64,000 nucleotides of DNA, from contig CALEVZ010000014.1 of the NCBI GenBank assembly GCA_937924755.1, positions 1 to 64,000 of the forward strand. The letters are read 5' to 3'. The notes under the pieces were generated by a model. That model did no database searches and had not been told where the DNA came from. It saw only the letters and a list, made by a program, of their open reading frames with translations. Source of the DNA: an uncultured bacterium (lineage in GTDB: Bacteria > Acidobacteriota > Thermoanaerobaculia > Thermoanaerobaculales > Thermoanaerobaculaceae). The position numbers were made by a program, and so were the translations under genes. This document shows positions 7,698-17,256 of this stretch, piece after piece (positions within the stretch are counted from its first letter, which is position 1; every line of letters starts with the position of its first letter).

Positions 7698-9566
7698 TTA
7701 CGGCACCGCCAGATCGCTGGCCAGCTCGGGAAAGGCCGCCAGCAGCGGCGCCGCCACCCTCACCGCGGCCGAGGGCTCTCCCAGGATCACCAGCGCCCGG
7801 GCCAGGGCCAGGCGGGCGCTCGCCGGGTCCACGCCGGCCGGGCGCCACGTCCCATCCTCCCCGGTTCCCGGTACCCCCTGCCCCGCGGCGCACAGCGCCC
7901 GGGCGAGCACAACTCCGGGCGTCTCGGTCGCTGCCCGGCAGGCGGCGGCGACTGTCTCCCCCACCTCCTTTCGGGCGGCGCGGTCGAGGGCCAGGGACAA
8001 GCGCGCCTGCCCGCGCAGCCAGGGAACCCCACTGGCCAGGGCGGGAGCGAGGAACCGCTCCAGCCTCCCACCCTCCCCCTGGGGTTGCCACTCCTCCGCC
8101 AGGACCGCCCGCTCGGCGGCCAGCGCCACCCCCGGTCGCCAGGCGCGGCCGTCCAGCCAGGCCGCCACCGGCGCGGGTGGCGGCGGGCCCAGGAGCGTAC
8201 TGAAGCGCGCGCTCCGGAAGGCGGCCAGCGGGGCGCTCAGCCAGCTGGCTGCCAACACCACCGCAACCCCCGCGTAGGCGAATGCCCCCACCCGTCGACC
8301 GGGCACCCCGGCGAGCCCCGCCAGGCCGCCGGCGGCCAGTACCAGCATCGCCAGCGCCAACGGCAGGCGCTGGCGGGCGGAGGCATAGAAGACAACCTGG
8401 ACCCCCAAGCTCACCATGGCCACCAGGAGCGGTCCCAGCCAGGCCCCCCCCGCGGTCCGCACGGCGCCGGGCAGACCGACGACGGCCAGCACCAGCAGCA
8501 CCCCGAACCCCCACGGCAGCCTTCGCCTGAGGCGGCGGTCCAGCTCTTCCGCCTCGGGCAGGTCGTGGAACTCATGGGGAGACAAGGCGTAGCAGGCCTT
8601 GCTCAAGAACTGGCGCAGGGCCCGCACGGGGTCGTCCCGAAGGTATTCCAGCGCGAGGTAAGTCCAGAAACGGTTGCTCTCTGCCGACGTGACCTCCCGC
8701 CCCATGGCGACCGCGGCCAGCTGCCGGTAGGCCACGTGGGCCCAGTCTCCCCCCTCCCCGCGCAGCGCCTCCAAGCGCTTGACGAGCTCCGGCTGCACCC
8801 CCGGGGCGCCGCTGGCCTGGGGGCCGTTTCCTTCGTAGAACACCGGCCCGGGGTTCATGAGCGCCACGCCGCCGGTGGCCTTCCCGCCTAGAGCCAAAAT
8901 TGGCACCGGAACCACCACTGCGCCCAACAGCACCGCCGCCGCCCGTTCGATCCGTCGGCCCCCCGGCTTTGCACACGCTACCCACACCGCCCACACAGGC
9001 AGCAGCGCCAGCCAGGAGGGTCGCGCCAACCCGGCCAGGCCGAGAAAAACACCCGAGGCTGCAGCAAGGAGGAGACTTCCCCCACCCCCCCTGGCACGGG
9101 CCAGCGCTGCGGCCAGCAGGGCGCCGGCCAACAGCATCAGGAGCACCGCCTCCGGCTCCAGCACTGCGGTGTAGACCAGGAAGGGGCGGTAGCTGGCCGC
9201 CGCCAGTCCCGCCGCTACCCCCCACCCCAACCCGGCCGTCAGCGCCACCACGGCGGCCACCGCCGCGGCGGTGCCGGCGTGGGCGGCCACGTTGATGACC
9301 AGCAGCCCGGTCTTGCCCCACCGGGGCACCACCCTCCGTGCCAGCCCCAGGTACAGAGGAGAGTAGTCGGCGGCCCGCTCGAGCAGCTGGTCAGCCGGGA
9401 GCGTCGCTGCCGAGGTGTACTTGGTGAAGTAGCCGGGCGGCCGCAGGGCCCGGGCGCCTCCCAGGCTCATGCCTAGGGCCGCGACCGCCGCCACGCTGGC
9501 CACCGCCGCCACCGGCCACCCGCCGATGGCGGCTCTCGGGCTCGCGGCGAATGCAGGGATGTCCAC
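7698..9566 (-). CDS. Polytopic membrane protein, GT-C glycosyltransferase-like
   Basis: A 622-residue protein with about ten or more hydrophobic segments in residues ~10-450 and a soluble, helical Ala-rich C-terminal part that may contain TPR-like repeats. The arrangement (first TM helix, a loop with YSPLYLGLARRV, then closely packed TM helices, and PEAVLLMLLAGALL) resembles the GT39/ArnT class of lipid-linked sugar transferases, but I do not see a fully convincing catalytic motif. The GTG start is chosen because upstream sequence in frame is only the antisense of the divergent SDR gene; GGGGAG lies just before it. Substrate is unknown. Confidence 0.7.
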   Translation of the reverse strand: MDIPAFAASPRAAIGGWPVAAVASVAAVAALGMSLGGARALRPPGYFTKYTSAATLPADQLLERAADYSPLYLGLARRVVPRWGKTGLLVINVAAHAGTAAAVAAVVALTAGLGWGVAAGLAAASYRPFLVYTAVLEPEAVLLMLLAGALLAAALARARGGGGSLLLAAASGVFLGLAGLARPSWLALLPVWAVWVACAKPGGRRIERAAAVLLGAVVVPVPILALGGKATGGVALMNPGPVFYEGNGPQASGAPGVQPELVKRLEALRGEGGDWAHVAYRQLAAVAMGREVTSAESNRFWTYLALEYLRDDPVRALRQFLSKACYALSPHEFHDLPEAEELDRRLRRRLPWGFGVLLVLAVVGLPGAVRTAGGAWLGPLLVAMVSLGVQVVFYASARQRLPLALAMLVLAAGGLAGLAGVPGRRVGAFAYAGVAVVLAASWLSAPLAAFRSARFSTLLGPPPPAPVAAWLDGRAWRPGVALAAERAVLAEEWQPQGEGGRLERFLAPALASGVPWLRGQARLSLALDRAARKEVGETVAAACRAATETPGVVLARALCAAGQGVPGTGEDGTWRPAGVDPASARLALARALVILGEPSAAVRVAAPLLAAFPELASDLAVP

Positions 9567-9659
9567 GGCTCCCCATGGTAGCGTCTCACCCGCGCCGGTT
9601 GTGCGCGGCGGTCCGGCTGCGCCACACTGGAGGGCCGGGTAGTCGGCACGGGGGTGAGG

Positions 9660-10478
9660 ATGGCGAGATCCGGGCAGGGCAAGGTGGTACTCATAACCGG
9701 CGCCTCCGCGGGCATCGGCGCCGGGCTGGCGCGGGAGTACGCCCGCCGCGGAGCCTCGTTGGTGCTGCTGGCGCGGCGGCTGGAGCGGCTGCAGGGAGTG
9801 GCGGCGGACATCGAAGGGCTGGGGGGCCGGGCCCTCCCCCTGCGGGCCGACGTCAGTCGAGATGGCGAGGTCGAGGGGGCGGTGGCCGCCGGCGTGGAGC
9901 GGTTCGGGCGATTGGATGTGGCCATCGCCAACGCCGGCTTCGGGGTCACAGGTCGGGTGGAGCGACTGACGCTGGAGGACTTTCGCCGCCAGTTCGAGAC
10001 CAACGTGTTCGGGGTGCTGCGCACGGTGCAGGCGACGCTGCCGGCGCTGGCCGCCAGTCGGGGGATCCTGGCGCTGATGGGCAGCGTCTCCGGCCACCTG
10101 GCCAGCCCCGGGGCGGCGCCCTACTGCATGTCCAAGTTCGCCGTCCGGGCGCTGGCCGAGTCGTTGCGGGGGGAGGTGCGCCCGGCGGGGGTGGCGGTGG
10201 TGCTGCTCTCCCCGGGGTTCGTGGACTCCGACATCCGCCGCACCAACAACCAGGGGCAGGTGAAGGCCGAGGCGCCGGACCCGGTGCCGGCGTGGCTGCG
10301 CATGGGCACCGAGAAGGCCTGCCGGATCATGGTGCGAGCCATCGAACGGCGTCGGCCGGAGGTGGTGGTGACCGCCCACGGCAAGCTGGCGGTGTTCTGC
10401 ACCCGGCTCCTGCCACGTCTCACCCGCCTGCTGGCCTCCCGCGCGTCAGGCCCGCCCCGCCCCAAGTGGGATACCTAG
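9660..10478 (+). CDS. Short-chain dehydrogenase/reductase (SDR)
   Basis: A 272-residue classical SDR. It has the NAD(P)-binding TGASAGIG near residue 15, the NAG motif (ANAGFG), the catalytic Ser in LMGSVSGH and the YxxxK pair in YCMSK. The Arg residues after beta-2 (LARRLERL) suggest NADP preference. ATG at 9660 is preferred to the GTG two codons upstream because the G-rich SD sits at a better distance. The gene diverges from the GT-C-like gene and converges with the lhgO-like gene. Substrate cannot be told from sequence. Confidence 0.9.
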   Translation: MARSGQGKVVLITGASAGIGAGLAREYARRGASLVLLARRLERLQGVAADIEGLGGRALPLRADVSRDGEVEGAVAAGVERFGRLDVAIANAGFGVTGRVERLTLEDFRRQFETNVFGVLRTVQATLPALAASRGILALMGSVSGHLASPGAAPYCMSKFAVRALAESLRGEVRPAGVAVVLLSPGFVDSDIRRTNNQGQVKAEAPDPVPAWLRMGTEKACRIMVRAIERRRPEVVVTAHGKLAVFCTRLLPRLTRLLASRASGPPRPKWDT

Positions 10479-10496
10479 GCCCAGATACCGCAGGTG

Positions 10497-11693
10497 TCAT
10501 GCCAACCGGTCGAGCACCCGCTCGGCGATGGTGCGGCCGATGGCGATGGAGGCGGTGGCCGCCGGCGAGGGGGCGTTGAGCACGTGTAGCTGCCGCTCCC
10601 CCTCCACCAGGTGAAAGTCGTCCAGCAGCTTACCGTCCCGCCCCAAGGCCTGGGCCCGCACCCCGGCCCCGTAGCCGTGCAGGTCGCCCGGGGAGATCTC
10701 CGGCAGCAGCTCCTGCAGGGCGGCCACGAAGGCGCCCTTGTTCCAGGAGCGCCACACCTCCCCCAGGCCGGTGCGGGCGTAACGGCCGGCAAGGCGCCAG
10801 AACCCCGGGTAGGTGAGGGTCGCCAGGGTGTCCCGTAGGGAGAAGCTGGTGCGCCGGTACCCCTCCCGCTTGAGGGCCAGCACGGCGTTGGGGCCTGCCT
10901 CCACCGTGCCGTTGATGCGGCGGGTGAAGTGCACCCCTAAGAAGGGAAAGGTCGGGTCTGGGACGGGATAGATCAGGTTGCGGACCAAATGCCGCCGTTC
11001 GCGGACCACCTCGTAGTACTCGCCGCGGAAGGGGACGATGCGCACGCCGGGGTCGAGGCCGGCCAGGCGGGCCAGGCGGTCGCTCTGAAGGCCGGCACAA
11101 CCCACCAGGAAGTCGCCCCGAAACTCCCCCGCCGCGGTCCTCGCCACCACCTCCCGGGGGAAGTGAAACAGCCGGGTAACCCGCGCCCCGGTGACGATCT
11201 CGCCGCCGTGGCGCCGCAGCTGGTCGGCGAAGGCACGGGTGACGGCCACGTAGTCCACGATGCCGGTCTCGGCCACGAAGAGGCCCGCCACCCCGCGGGC
11301 GTGGGGCTCGAGCTCGGCGATCTCCTCCGCGCTCAGTCGCCGCAGGCCAGCGAGCCCGTTGGCCCGGCCCCGTTGCTCCAGCGCCTCCAGGCGGGGGATC
11401 TGCTCCTTCCCCGTGGCCACCACCACCTTGCCGCAGCGCTCGAAGGGCACGCCGTGGCGCTGGCAGAATTCGTAAAGCGCCCGCCGGCCGGCGGTGCAGG
11501 TACGCGCCTTCAAGGAACCGGGGAGGTAATAAAGCCCCGAGTGGATGACCCCCGAGTTGTGCCCGGTTTGATGGGCCGCCAGCTGAACTTCGGCCTCCAG
11601 GAGCTTTACCCGCACGCGCGGCGCCAGGGCCATGGCGGTGGCCACCCCGACGATTCCGCCCCCCACCACCACAACGGTTACTTGCTTCTCCAC
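10497..11693 (-). CDS. lhgO: L-2-hydroxyglutarate oxidase (LhgO-type)
   Basis: A 398-residue FAD enzyme of the DAO family. The N-terminus holds the Rossmann dinucleotide motif VVGGGIVG, followed by HQTGHNSGVIHSGLYY, a pattern characteristic of the LhgO/YgaF group, and PDPTFPFLGVHFTRRING further on. It should oxidise L-2-hydroxyglutarate to 2-oxoglutarate, feeding electrons to the respiratory chain and repairing a metabolic by-product. GTG at 11693 has GGAGG 5 nt upstream. It lies last in a long minus-strand run, 86 nt after the phosphatase gene, and may have its own regulation. Confidence 0.9.
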   Translation of the reverse strand: MEKQVTVVVVGGGIVGVATAMALAPRVRVKLLEAEVQLAAHQTGHNSGVIHSGLYYLPGSLKARTCTAGRRALYEFCQRHGVPFERCGKVVVATGKEQIPRLEALEQRGRANGLAGLRRLSAEEIAELEPHARGVAGLFVAETGIVDYVAVTRAFADQLRRHGGEIVTGARVTRLFHFPREVVARTAAGEFRGDFLVGCAGLQSDRLARLAGLDPGVRIVPFRGEYYEVVRERRHLVRNLIYPVPDPTFPFLGVHFTRRINGTVEAGPNAVLALKREGYRRTSFSLRDTLATLTYPGFWRLAGRYARTGLGEVWRSWNKGAFVAALQELLPEISPGDLHGYGAGVRAQALGRDGKLLDDFHLVEGERQLHVLNAPSPAATASIAIGRTIAERVLDRLA

Positions 11694-11779
11694 GGCCACC
11701 TCCACTGGAGCATAGCCTAGCTCGGGCAGGGCCGAACCGAGCCCTGTTCGCCGAAGTATCCGCCGTTGTGGGCTACTGG

Positions 11780-13921
11780 TCAGGGATGGTGGCGAACTTC
11801 CTCCGTTTCGGCTGACGCCAGGTGTTCCACCACGACGATAGTGACGTCGTCGGGCAGCGGGGCACCGCCCAGGTGCTCCTCCACCGCCGCCAGGCATGCC
11901 CCGAGAACATCCTCGGCGGCGCTGCCCGCCGCGCCCAGGAGGGTGGCCTGGAGACCCTCGTAGCCGAACGGCTCGCCTTTGGGCGGGCGGACCTCCGCCA
12001 GACCATCGGAGTAGAGCACTAGGAGATCCCCGGGAGCAAAGGACACGGTGGCGCTGGCCGGGAGGTCGTACCACGAAAAACCCAGGGGAAGGGAGGTCGC
12101 CTCCACTTCTCTGACCTCCCCACCGCTGATCAGGAACGGCGGAGGGTGGCCGGCGTTGGTCAGGCGGACTTCCCGTGCGCCGGTGTCGATTTCCACAACC
12201 GCCAGGGTGACCATGCGCCGTGCGGCACCCTCGGCCTGGACGAAGCGGTTGAGTCGGCCAAGCAGGTCGGTACCACGTCGGCCCTCGCCCACCAGCGTTG
12301 CCAGCGCCGCTTTGACCGTGGCCATGTGCAAGCCGGCGGGAATCCCGTGCCCGGCCACGTCCCCCACGGCCACCAGCAGAGCGTCGTCGGGAAGCTGGAT
12401 GACGTCGAAAAAGTCTCCGCCGATCTCCGCGGCCGGCCGGAAGTGCGCCGTTACGTCGAGGCTGCCGACCCGCAGGGAGGTGCGCGGCAGCAGACTCTCC
12501 TGGATCTCCCGGGCGAGCGTCAGCTCCTGGGCGAGTCGTTCCTTTTCCCGCACGTCGGCCAGCATCCCCTCCACCGAGGCGGCCATGCGGTTGAAGGCGA
12601 CCGCCAGATCCCCCAGCTGGTCCCGCTGTTTGACCGGAATGCGGTAGGCCAGGTTGCCCTGCCCCACCTCCCGGGCACCCCGGGTGAGGCGCGCGGTGGA
12701 GCGGGCGATGGTGACGATCATCCAGCCTGCCAGGGCGACGGCCAGGCAGTACAGCGCCAACAACACCCCGCCAGTAATCCTCAGGGTGGTCATGACATCC
12801 TCGGCCAGCCGGTAGGAGCCACTGGCGAAGAGATCCTGGAAGGCACCGCGGGGCGACACCCGCAGCAGGGCCACCACCCGTCTCCCCTTCCCCGCTTCAA
12901 CCCACTCCCGCGCCTCGGCCAGGATGGAAAACCAGACCACCCAGCGACCCGCCCAGAGGCCGCCGCCCTGGCCGATGCGGGTGTCGAGCCAGTCTCTGTC
13001 ACTCACCTCGGGCGGGTTCCCTCCGCCTTCCGCCTCGCCCCGCTTGGCCCGTTTCGTCTCGCCGATCGACAGCTCCAGGTTCATCCCCGGCGCCCCTTGA
13101 GGTTCACCGCGAGTCGGCCGCGCCTCCTCTTTCCCCTTGCCGCCCACGTTCACCTGAAGGTTGAACCCCCCGGGGGATTGCTCGCCGGCAGTCACGAAGC
13201 GAGCCTCATACCACTCCTCGCGAACCAGCGATCGGGCGGCGGCGACGTCGAGGGAAAAAAACGCCGTCACCACTCGCCACCCCTGCTTCACCACCGCCGC
13301 CGCCACTGCCAGGTCATCCACCGCTGCGGCTCCCACCCATGGTTTTTCGTCCGCCCACAGCGGCACGTCGAGGCCCTGGCGTTGGGAGTTGGTGGCCAGC
13401 GTGTCCCCCTCCCGCACCACCCATTCCAGTGTCAACCCGCGCTCGGCGGCCCGGCGAACGCCCTCCTCCAGCACTGTACGCGCCTCTTTCCATTCCCCGC
13501 CGGCGGCAGCGATGGCCAGCTGCAGCAGCCGTTCGTGCTCGCCCGCTATGGTGGCGCGCAGGCGGGCCGCGGCGTACTGACCGGTCAACATGTAACCCAG
13601 CAAAAAGGCCAGCGTGGCAGTGAGGAGAAAAGGAGTGATTCCGATCACCAGGTAGGAGAGAAAGAGGCGAACACCGATCCGGTAAGTCAGGCGCCGCCAG
13701 ATCCTCCGCGCCAGCGGCAGGCCGGTCAGTACCAGCCACAGGACGAATAGGGGCCTGGCGGGACCCGCAGAGGCGGCGGGGAGCAGGGCCCCCCGCGCCA
13801 CCAGCAGCGCCAGCACGGTGCCGCTTCCAAACCAGAGACGACGCCAACGGGGCAGTCCTCGCCACCGCTGGACAGCCCTCCGCCCCATCTGACCCGAGAC
13901 CGAAAAGATTTTCGCCCTCAT
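11780..13921 (-). CDS. RsbU-type PP2C phosphatase with HAMP and membrane sensor
   Basis: A 713-residue signalling protein. Two N-terminal hydrophobic segments (about 35-70) are followed by a third (FLSYLVIGITPFLLTATLAFLLG), a long extracytoplasmic region (about 115-375) with a Lys/Glu-rich low-complexity part, a last TM helix (VLLALYCLAVALAGWMIVTIA), a HAMP domain and a SpoIIE/PP2C domain in the last ~230 residues. Metal-binding Asp residues are present (IGGDFFDV, VGDVAGHG, YSDGL, DDVTIVVV). By family knowledge such enzymes dephosphorylate anti-sigma-factor antagonists, but no partner is encoded nearby. No clear SD precedes the ATG. Confidence 0.92.
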   Translation of the reverse strand: MRAKIFSVSGQMGRRAVQRWRGLPRWRRLWFGSGTVLALLVARGALLPAASAGPARPLFVLWLVLTGLPLARRIWRRLTYRIGVRLFLSYLVIGITPFLLTATLAFLLGYMLTGQYAAARLRATIAGEHERLLQLAIAAAGGEWKEARTVLEEGVRRAAERGLTLEWVVREGDTLATNSQRQGLDVPLWADEKPWVGAAAVDDLAVAAAVVKQGWRVVTAFFSLDVAAARSLVREEWYEARFVTAGEQSPGGFNLQVNVGGKGKEEARPTRGEPQGAPGMNLELSIGETKRAKRGEAEGGGNPPEVSDRDWLDTRIGQGGGLWAGRWVVWFSILAEAREWVEAGKGRRVVALLRVSPRGAFQDLFASGSYRLAEDVMTTLRITGGVLLALYCLAVALAGWMIVTIARSTARLTRGAREVGQGNLAYRIPVKQRDQLGDLAVAFNRMAASVEGMLADVREKERLAQELTLAREIQESLLPRTSLRVGSLDVTAHFRPAAEIGGDFFDVIQLPDDALLVAVGDVAGHGIPAGLHMATVKAALATLVGEGRRGTDLLGRLNRFVQAEGAARRMVTLAVVEIDTGAREVRLTNAGHPPPFLISGGEVREVEATSLPLGFSWYDLPASATVSFAPGDLLVLYSDGLAEVRPPKGEPFGYEGLQATLLGAAGSAAEDVLGACLAAVEEHLGGAPLPDDVTIVVVEHLASAETEEVRHHP

Positions 13922-13954
13922 CGCTTCTGGGGCCCCAGGCGGTGGCCGGTCAGC

Positions 13955-14728
13955 TCAAAGCGTGCGAAAGACGTGCACCACCGAGGCCTGGGCGGTGGGG
14001 GTGAGCACCAGCTCCCGCACCGTGGCATGGGCCGGGCGAGTGGCGCAGAACAGCACCGCCTCCGCCACGTCGTCGCCGCTTAACGGGGTGAGCCCCTCGT
14101 AGACGCGGCGGGCCCGCTCCTCATCGCCGTGGAAGCGCACCCGGGAGAACTCCGTCTCGACGAGCCCCGGATCCACCGTGGACACCCGCACCCCGCTGCC
14201 CAAAAGGTCGATGCTCATCGCCCGGGTCAGTGCAGTGACGGCAAACTTGCTGGCGCAGTAGACGTTTCCACCCGGATACACCTCCCGGCCGGCGATCGAC
14301 CCGATGTTGATGACATGCCCCCGGCGACGGGCCACCATCCCCGCCACCACCACCCGAGTCACCCACAGCAACCCCTTGAGGTTGGTGTCGATCATCTCCT
14401 CCCAGTCGGTGGGGTCGCCGGTGTGGATGGGGCCAAGCCCCCGCGCCAGCCCGGCGTTATTGATGAGGATATCGATCTCCTGCCAGGGAGCGGGAAGACC
14501 GGCGAGGGTGGCCTCCACGTCCTCCCGCCGGCGCACGTCGAGGCCACAGGTCAGTACCTCTGCCTGATGTTTTCCCCGCAGTTCGTTGGCCAGCTCCCGC
14601 AGCCGCTGCTCCCGACGGGCAACCAGTAGTAGCCGCGCTCCCTCCCCCGCGAAGAGGCGAGCGCATGCCGCGCCGATGCCTGCCGACGCGCCAGTGATCA
14701 GCACGAGTTTGCCGGATACACGCTCCAT
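13955..14728 (-). CDS. SDR, NADP-dependent 3-hydroxy acid dehydrogenase (YdfG-like)
   Basis: A 257-residue classical SDR with TGASAGIG (residues 11-18), NNAG (near 91), the Ser in NIGSIAG and YCASK. The stretches INNAGLARGLGPIH, GDPTDWEEMIDTNLKG and VDPGLVETEFSRVRFHGD closely follow the YdfG group, which oxidises L-allo-threonine and related 3-hydroxy acids and reduces malonic semialdehyde. It lies 12 nt downstream of the RNase E/G gene and 33 nt before the phosphatase gene. The exact substrate is inferred from family only. Confidence 0.92.
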   Translation of the reverse strand: MERVSGKLVLITGASAGIGAACARLFAGEGARLLLVARREQRLRELANELRGKHQAEVLTCGLDVRRREDVEATLAGLPAPWQEIDILINNAGLARGLGPIHTGDPTDWEEMIDTNLKGLLWVTRVVVAGMVARRRGHVINIGSIAGREVYPGGNVYCASKFAVTALTRAMSIDLLGSGVRVSTVDPGLVETEFSRVRFHGDEERARRVYEGLTPLSGDDVAEAVLFCATRPAHATVRELVLTPTAQASVVHVFRTL

Positions 14729-14740
14729 CGCCCTCTCCCG

Positions 14741-16825
14741 TCACTCGCCGTTCGCTGTAGCCCCTTCCCCGGTGGTCACTTCGGGGCGCTCCTTGCCCCG
14801 CGCAGGACGCCGCCGTCGGCGCCGCCGGGATGAGCTCTTCGCCGCCTCGTCGGCGGCGGCACCGGTCTCCGCCGCCGCCTCCTCCGCCGACGCGTCTACC
14901 ACCGGTGGCTGTACCTCGACCTGCGTTTCCCCCTGCTCCGCAGCGGCGAGTGTCTCTCCGGTGCTGATTGTCTCGGTCAGGGAGCGCCGCCGCCGGCGAC
15001 CGCCTCGCCGGCGTTTTCGCGGGCGTCGTTCCGCCGACGATTCCCCCGGCTCCCCGTCCTCGGCGCCAGCAGCGGCGTCGGTCCCACCCTCCACACCCGC
15101 GGGGTTGGTGACCTCCCGCTCGCCGGAACCCTCCACTTCGGCGGCAGCGCCCTCCCCCGACGCCCTGCGTCGGCGCCTTCCCCCCCGCTTGCGCCGGCGC
15201 GATTTCTTCTCCGGGGTCGGCTCACTCTCCTGCTCGACGAACTCTTCCTCTTCTTCAGCCTCCGACGATGGACCGGGCTGCCCCTTGCCGCTGGTCAGAT
15301 CACCCACTCGCACCGCCGCCACGGCCGCCGGCGGAGCCGCCTCGTGCGCGTTCTGTTCCACCCACGTCACCTCCTCCTCGCTGCGGTGCAGGCTGGTGGC
15401 GGCGATGATCTCGATGCGCAAATCGAACTCCCGCTCCAGTGCCGCCAGCTCCTGGCGGTGGTGGTTCTGGAAGGCGTCCGCCAGTTCGGGGTGGAGGCGA
15501 ATGCGCACCCCCTTGATCCCGCCCATGGCCGCCCGCTCCTCGATGCGGCGCAGCAGCGAAAGGCTTACTGTTTCTGGGCTGGCGATCCGGCCCAGGCCGC
15601 CGCAGGTGGGACAGGGACGATGGGTGCGCTGCACCAGCGGCGTCTTTAGCCGCTGGCGATTGATCTCCAGCAGGCCGTTGGGGCTAATGCGACCCACCGT
15701 AACGCGGGCGCGATCGGCCTTCAGGGCGTCCTTTAGGGCCTTCTCCACCGCCAGGTCGTGGCGCCGGGAGCGCATGTCGATGAAGTCCACCACGATCAGC
15801 CCGCCGATGTCGCGCAGCCGCAGCTGCCGCGCCACCTCCCGCGCCGCCTCCAGGTTGGTGGCGTGGGCGGTCTCTTCCTGATTGGCCCCGCGCGTGGCCT
15901 TGCCGGAGTTGACGTCGATGGCGGTGAGCGCCTCGGTGCTCTCGATGACGATGGAGCCCCCCGAGGGCAGCCCCACCCGGCGCTGGAAGATGGCTTCGAT
16001 CTGCGACTCCAACTTGAACTTGGAGAACAGCGGCAGGCGCTCCTGGTAGTGGATGACGCGGGTGCGCGAGCGCGGCATGAAGGCGCGCATCGCCTCCCGC
16101 ACGGCGTCGTAGGCGGCGGCGTCGTCCACCAGCACCTCGTCGATGGAGGTCTCGAGCAAATCGCGCACCGCCTGCACGATGAGGTCCTGATCGCTGTACA
16201 GCAGGCGCGGCCCCTTGCCCAGCTTGCTCTCGCTCTGGATCCTCCGCCACAGCCGCAACAGGGCGGCCAGGTCGCGGTTGAGGGCCGCCTTGGTTTGGCC
16301 GATCGCCGCGGTGCGGACGATGAACCCGAAACCCTCCGGGATGTCCAGCTTGGCGGCCAGCTCGCGGAATTCGCGCCGGGCGGCCTCGTCCTCCACCTTG
16401 CGGGAAATCCCCCGCACATCGTCGTAGGGCATCAACACCACGTACCGGCCGGCCAGGCTGAGGTTGGTGGTGACCGCCGCTCCCTTGCTTCCGCTGGGAT
16501 CCTTGACCACCTGCACCAGCAGCGGCTTGCCCTTTTCCAGCAGCTTGTCGATGCGGGCGTAGCGCGTCCCCTCCGGAGGAGGCCTGTGGTAGGCCTGGGG
16601 CACCAGGTCGTGTCGGGGAAGCAGAGCGTGCTTGTCTCCCCCGTAGTCCACGAAGGCGGCATCGAGACTGGGTTGTACCGAGGCGACCACGGCGCGGTAG
16701 ATGTTGCCCCGCACCAGGCCCGATTCGGCTACGGCCACCTGATAATCGTCGAGGATGTCGTCGGTGATGATGGCGATACGCAACTCCTCGCGGCGTTGCG
16801 CGTTGATTAACATGCGGCGCGTCAA
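14741..16825 (-). CDS. rng: RNase E/G family endoribonuclease
   Basis: A 694-residue Rne/Rng enzyme. TTG is chosen as start: GAGGAG lies 5 nt upstream and the product then opens MTRRMLINAQRREELR, matching the MKRMLINA opening of E. coli RNase E. An ATG four codons later has no SD. The S1 domain (FVDYGGDKHALLP), the 5'-sensor/RNase H region, the catalytic acids in AIDVNSG and VVDFIDMRS, and the zinc-link CPTCGG are all intact. The last ~200 residues are a disordered tail alternating acidic blocks and Arg clusters (RRRKRGGRRRRR), which probably binds RNA or partner proteins. It processes and degrades RNA. Whether it is functionally RNase E or RNase G cannot be decided from sequence. Confidence 0.93.
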   Translation of the reverse strand: MTRRMLINAQRREELRIAIITDDILDDYQVAVAESGLVRGNIYRAVVASVQPSLDAAFVDYGGDKHALLPRHDLVPQAYHRPPPEGTRYARIDKLLEKGKPLLVQVVKDPSGSKGAAVTTNLSLAGRYVVLMPYDDVRGISRKVEDEAARREFRELAAKLDIPEGFGFIVRTAAIGQTKAALNRDLAALLRLWRRIQSESKLGKGPRLLYSDQDLIVQAVRDLLETSIDEVLVDDAAAYDAVREAMRAFMPRSRTRVIHYQERLPLFSKFKLESQIEAIFQRRVGLPSGGSIVIESTEALTAIDVNSGKATRGANQEETAHATNLEAAREVARQLRLRDIGGLIVVDFIDMRSRRHDLAVEKALKDALKADRARVTVGRISPNGLLEINRQRLKTPLVQRTHRPCPTCGGLGRIASPETVSLSLLRRIEERAAMGGIKGVRIRLHPELADAFQNHHRQELAALEREFDLRIEIIAATSLHRSEEEVTWVEQNAHEAAPPAAVAAVRVGDLTSGKGQPGPSSEAEEEEEFVEQESEPTPEKKSRRRKRGGRRRRRASGEGAAAEVEGSGEREVTNPAGVEGGTDAAAGAEDGEPGESSAERRPRKRRRGGRRRRRSLTETISTGETLAAAEQGETQVEVQPPVVDASAEEAAAETGAAADEAAKSSSRRRRRRRPARGKERPEVTTGEGATANGE

Positions 16826-16905
16826 GCGGGCTCCTCGCGTGCGCGGGCTCGTCGCGCCCTCGCTGCGCCCCCCGAGCTTAACACGGCCGGTGAGATGGCT
16901 ACGCG

Positions 16906-17256
16906 TTAGCGGGAGAGCAGGAAGGCGGCCAGGGCGCGGCGTCGATCCTCGGGCAACGTCGCGAGAGGGGGCATCTGGGTGCTGTAGCGGCCGCTCAAGC
17001 GCTGGAGGCGCGCCTGCTGCTGCCGGTGGGAGGCGGGGTCCGCCAGGTAGGCCGCCAGCTCGTCCAGCCGCCAATGACGTGACACCGCCCGCAGGTCAGG
17101 GCCCATGACGGTGCCCTCCTGCTGCCGCCCGTGGCAGGCGTGGCAACCCTCGGCCACGTACGCCTCCTGGCCTCGGGTGACCAGCTGGGAATCAAGGGCG
17201 GGACTGCACCCCGCCAGACCGAGAAGGGCCGCGAGCGCCAGCAGGCGGCAGGCCAT
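16906..17256 (-). CDS. Small cytochrome c lipoprotein
   Basis: A 116-residue protein with a lipoprotein signal (LLGLAGC, Cys at ~17), one haem-binding CHACH (near residue 43) and a likely distal Met ligand in TQMPPL. It should be a membrane-anchored monohaem class I cytochrome c in the periplasm, carrying electrons. The ATG overlaps the stop of the M48 gene by one base (TGATG), so translation is coupled. Its redox partner is not encoded nearby. Confidence 0.9.
   Translation of the reverse strand: MACRLLALAALLGLAGCSPALDSQLVTRGQEAYVAEGCHACHGRQQEGTVMGPDLRAVSRHWRLDELAAYLADPASHRQQQARLQRLSGRYSTQMPPLATLPEDRRRALAAFLLSR

Noticed and set aside
9567-10379. Long N-terminal extension of the GT-C-like protein on the minus strand
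   Set aside because: It is the antisense of the clearly coding SDR gene; the extension lacks membrane or family features and is rich in His/Arg/Pro, typical of shadow frames.
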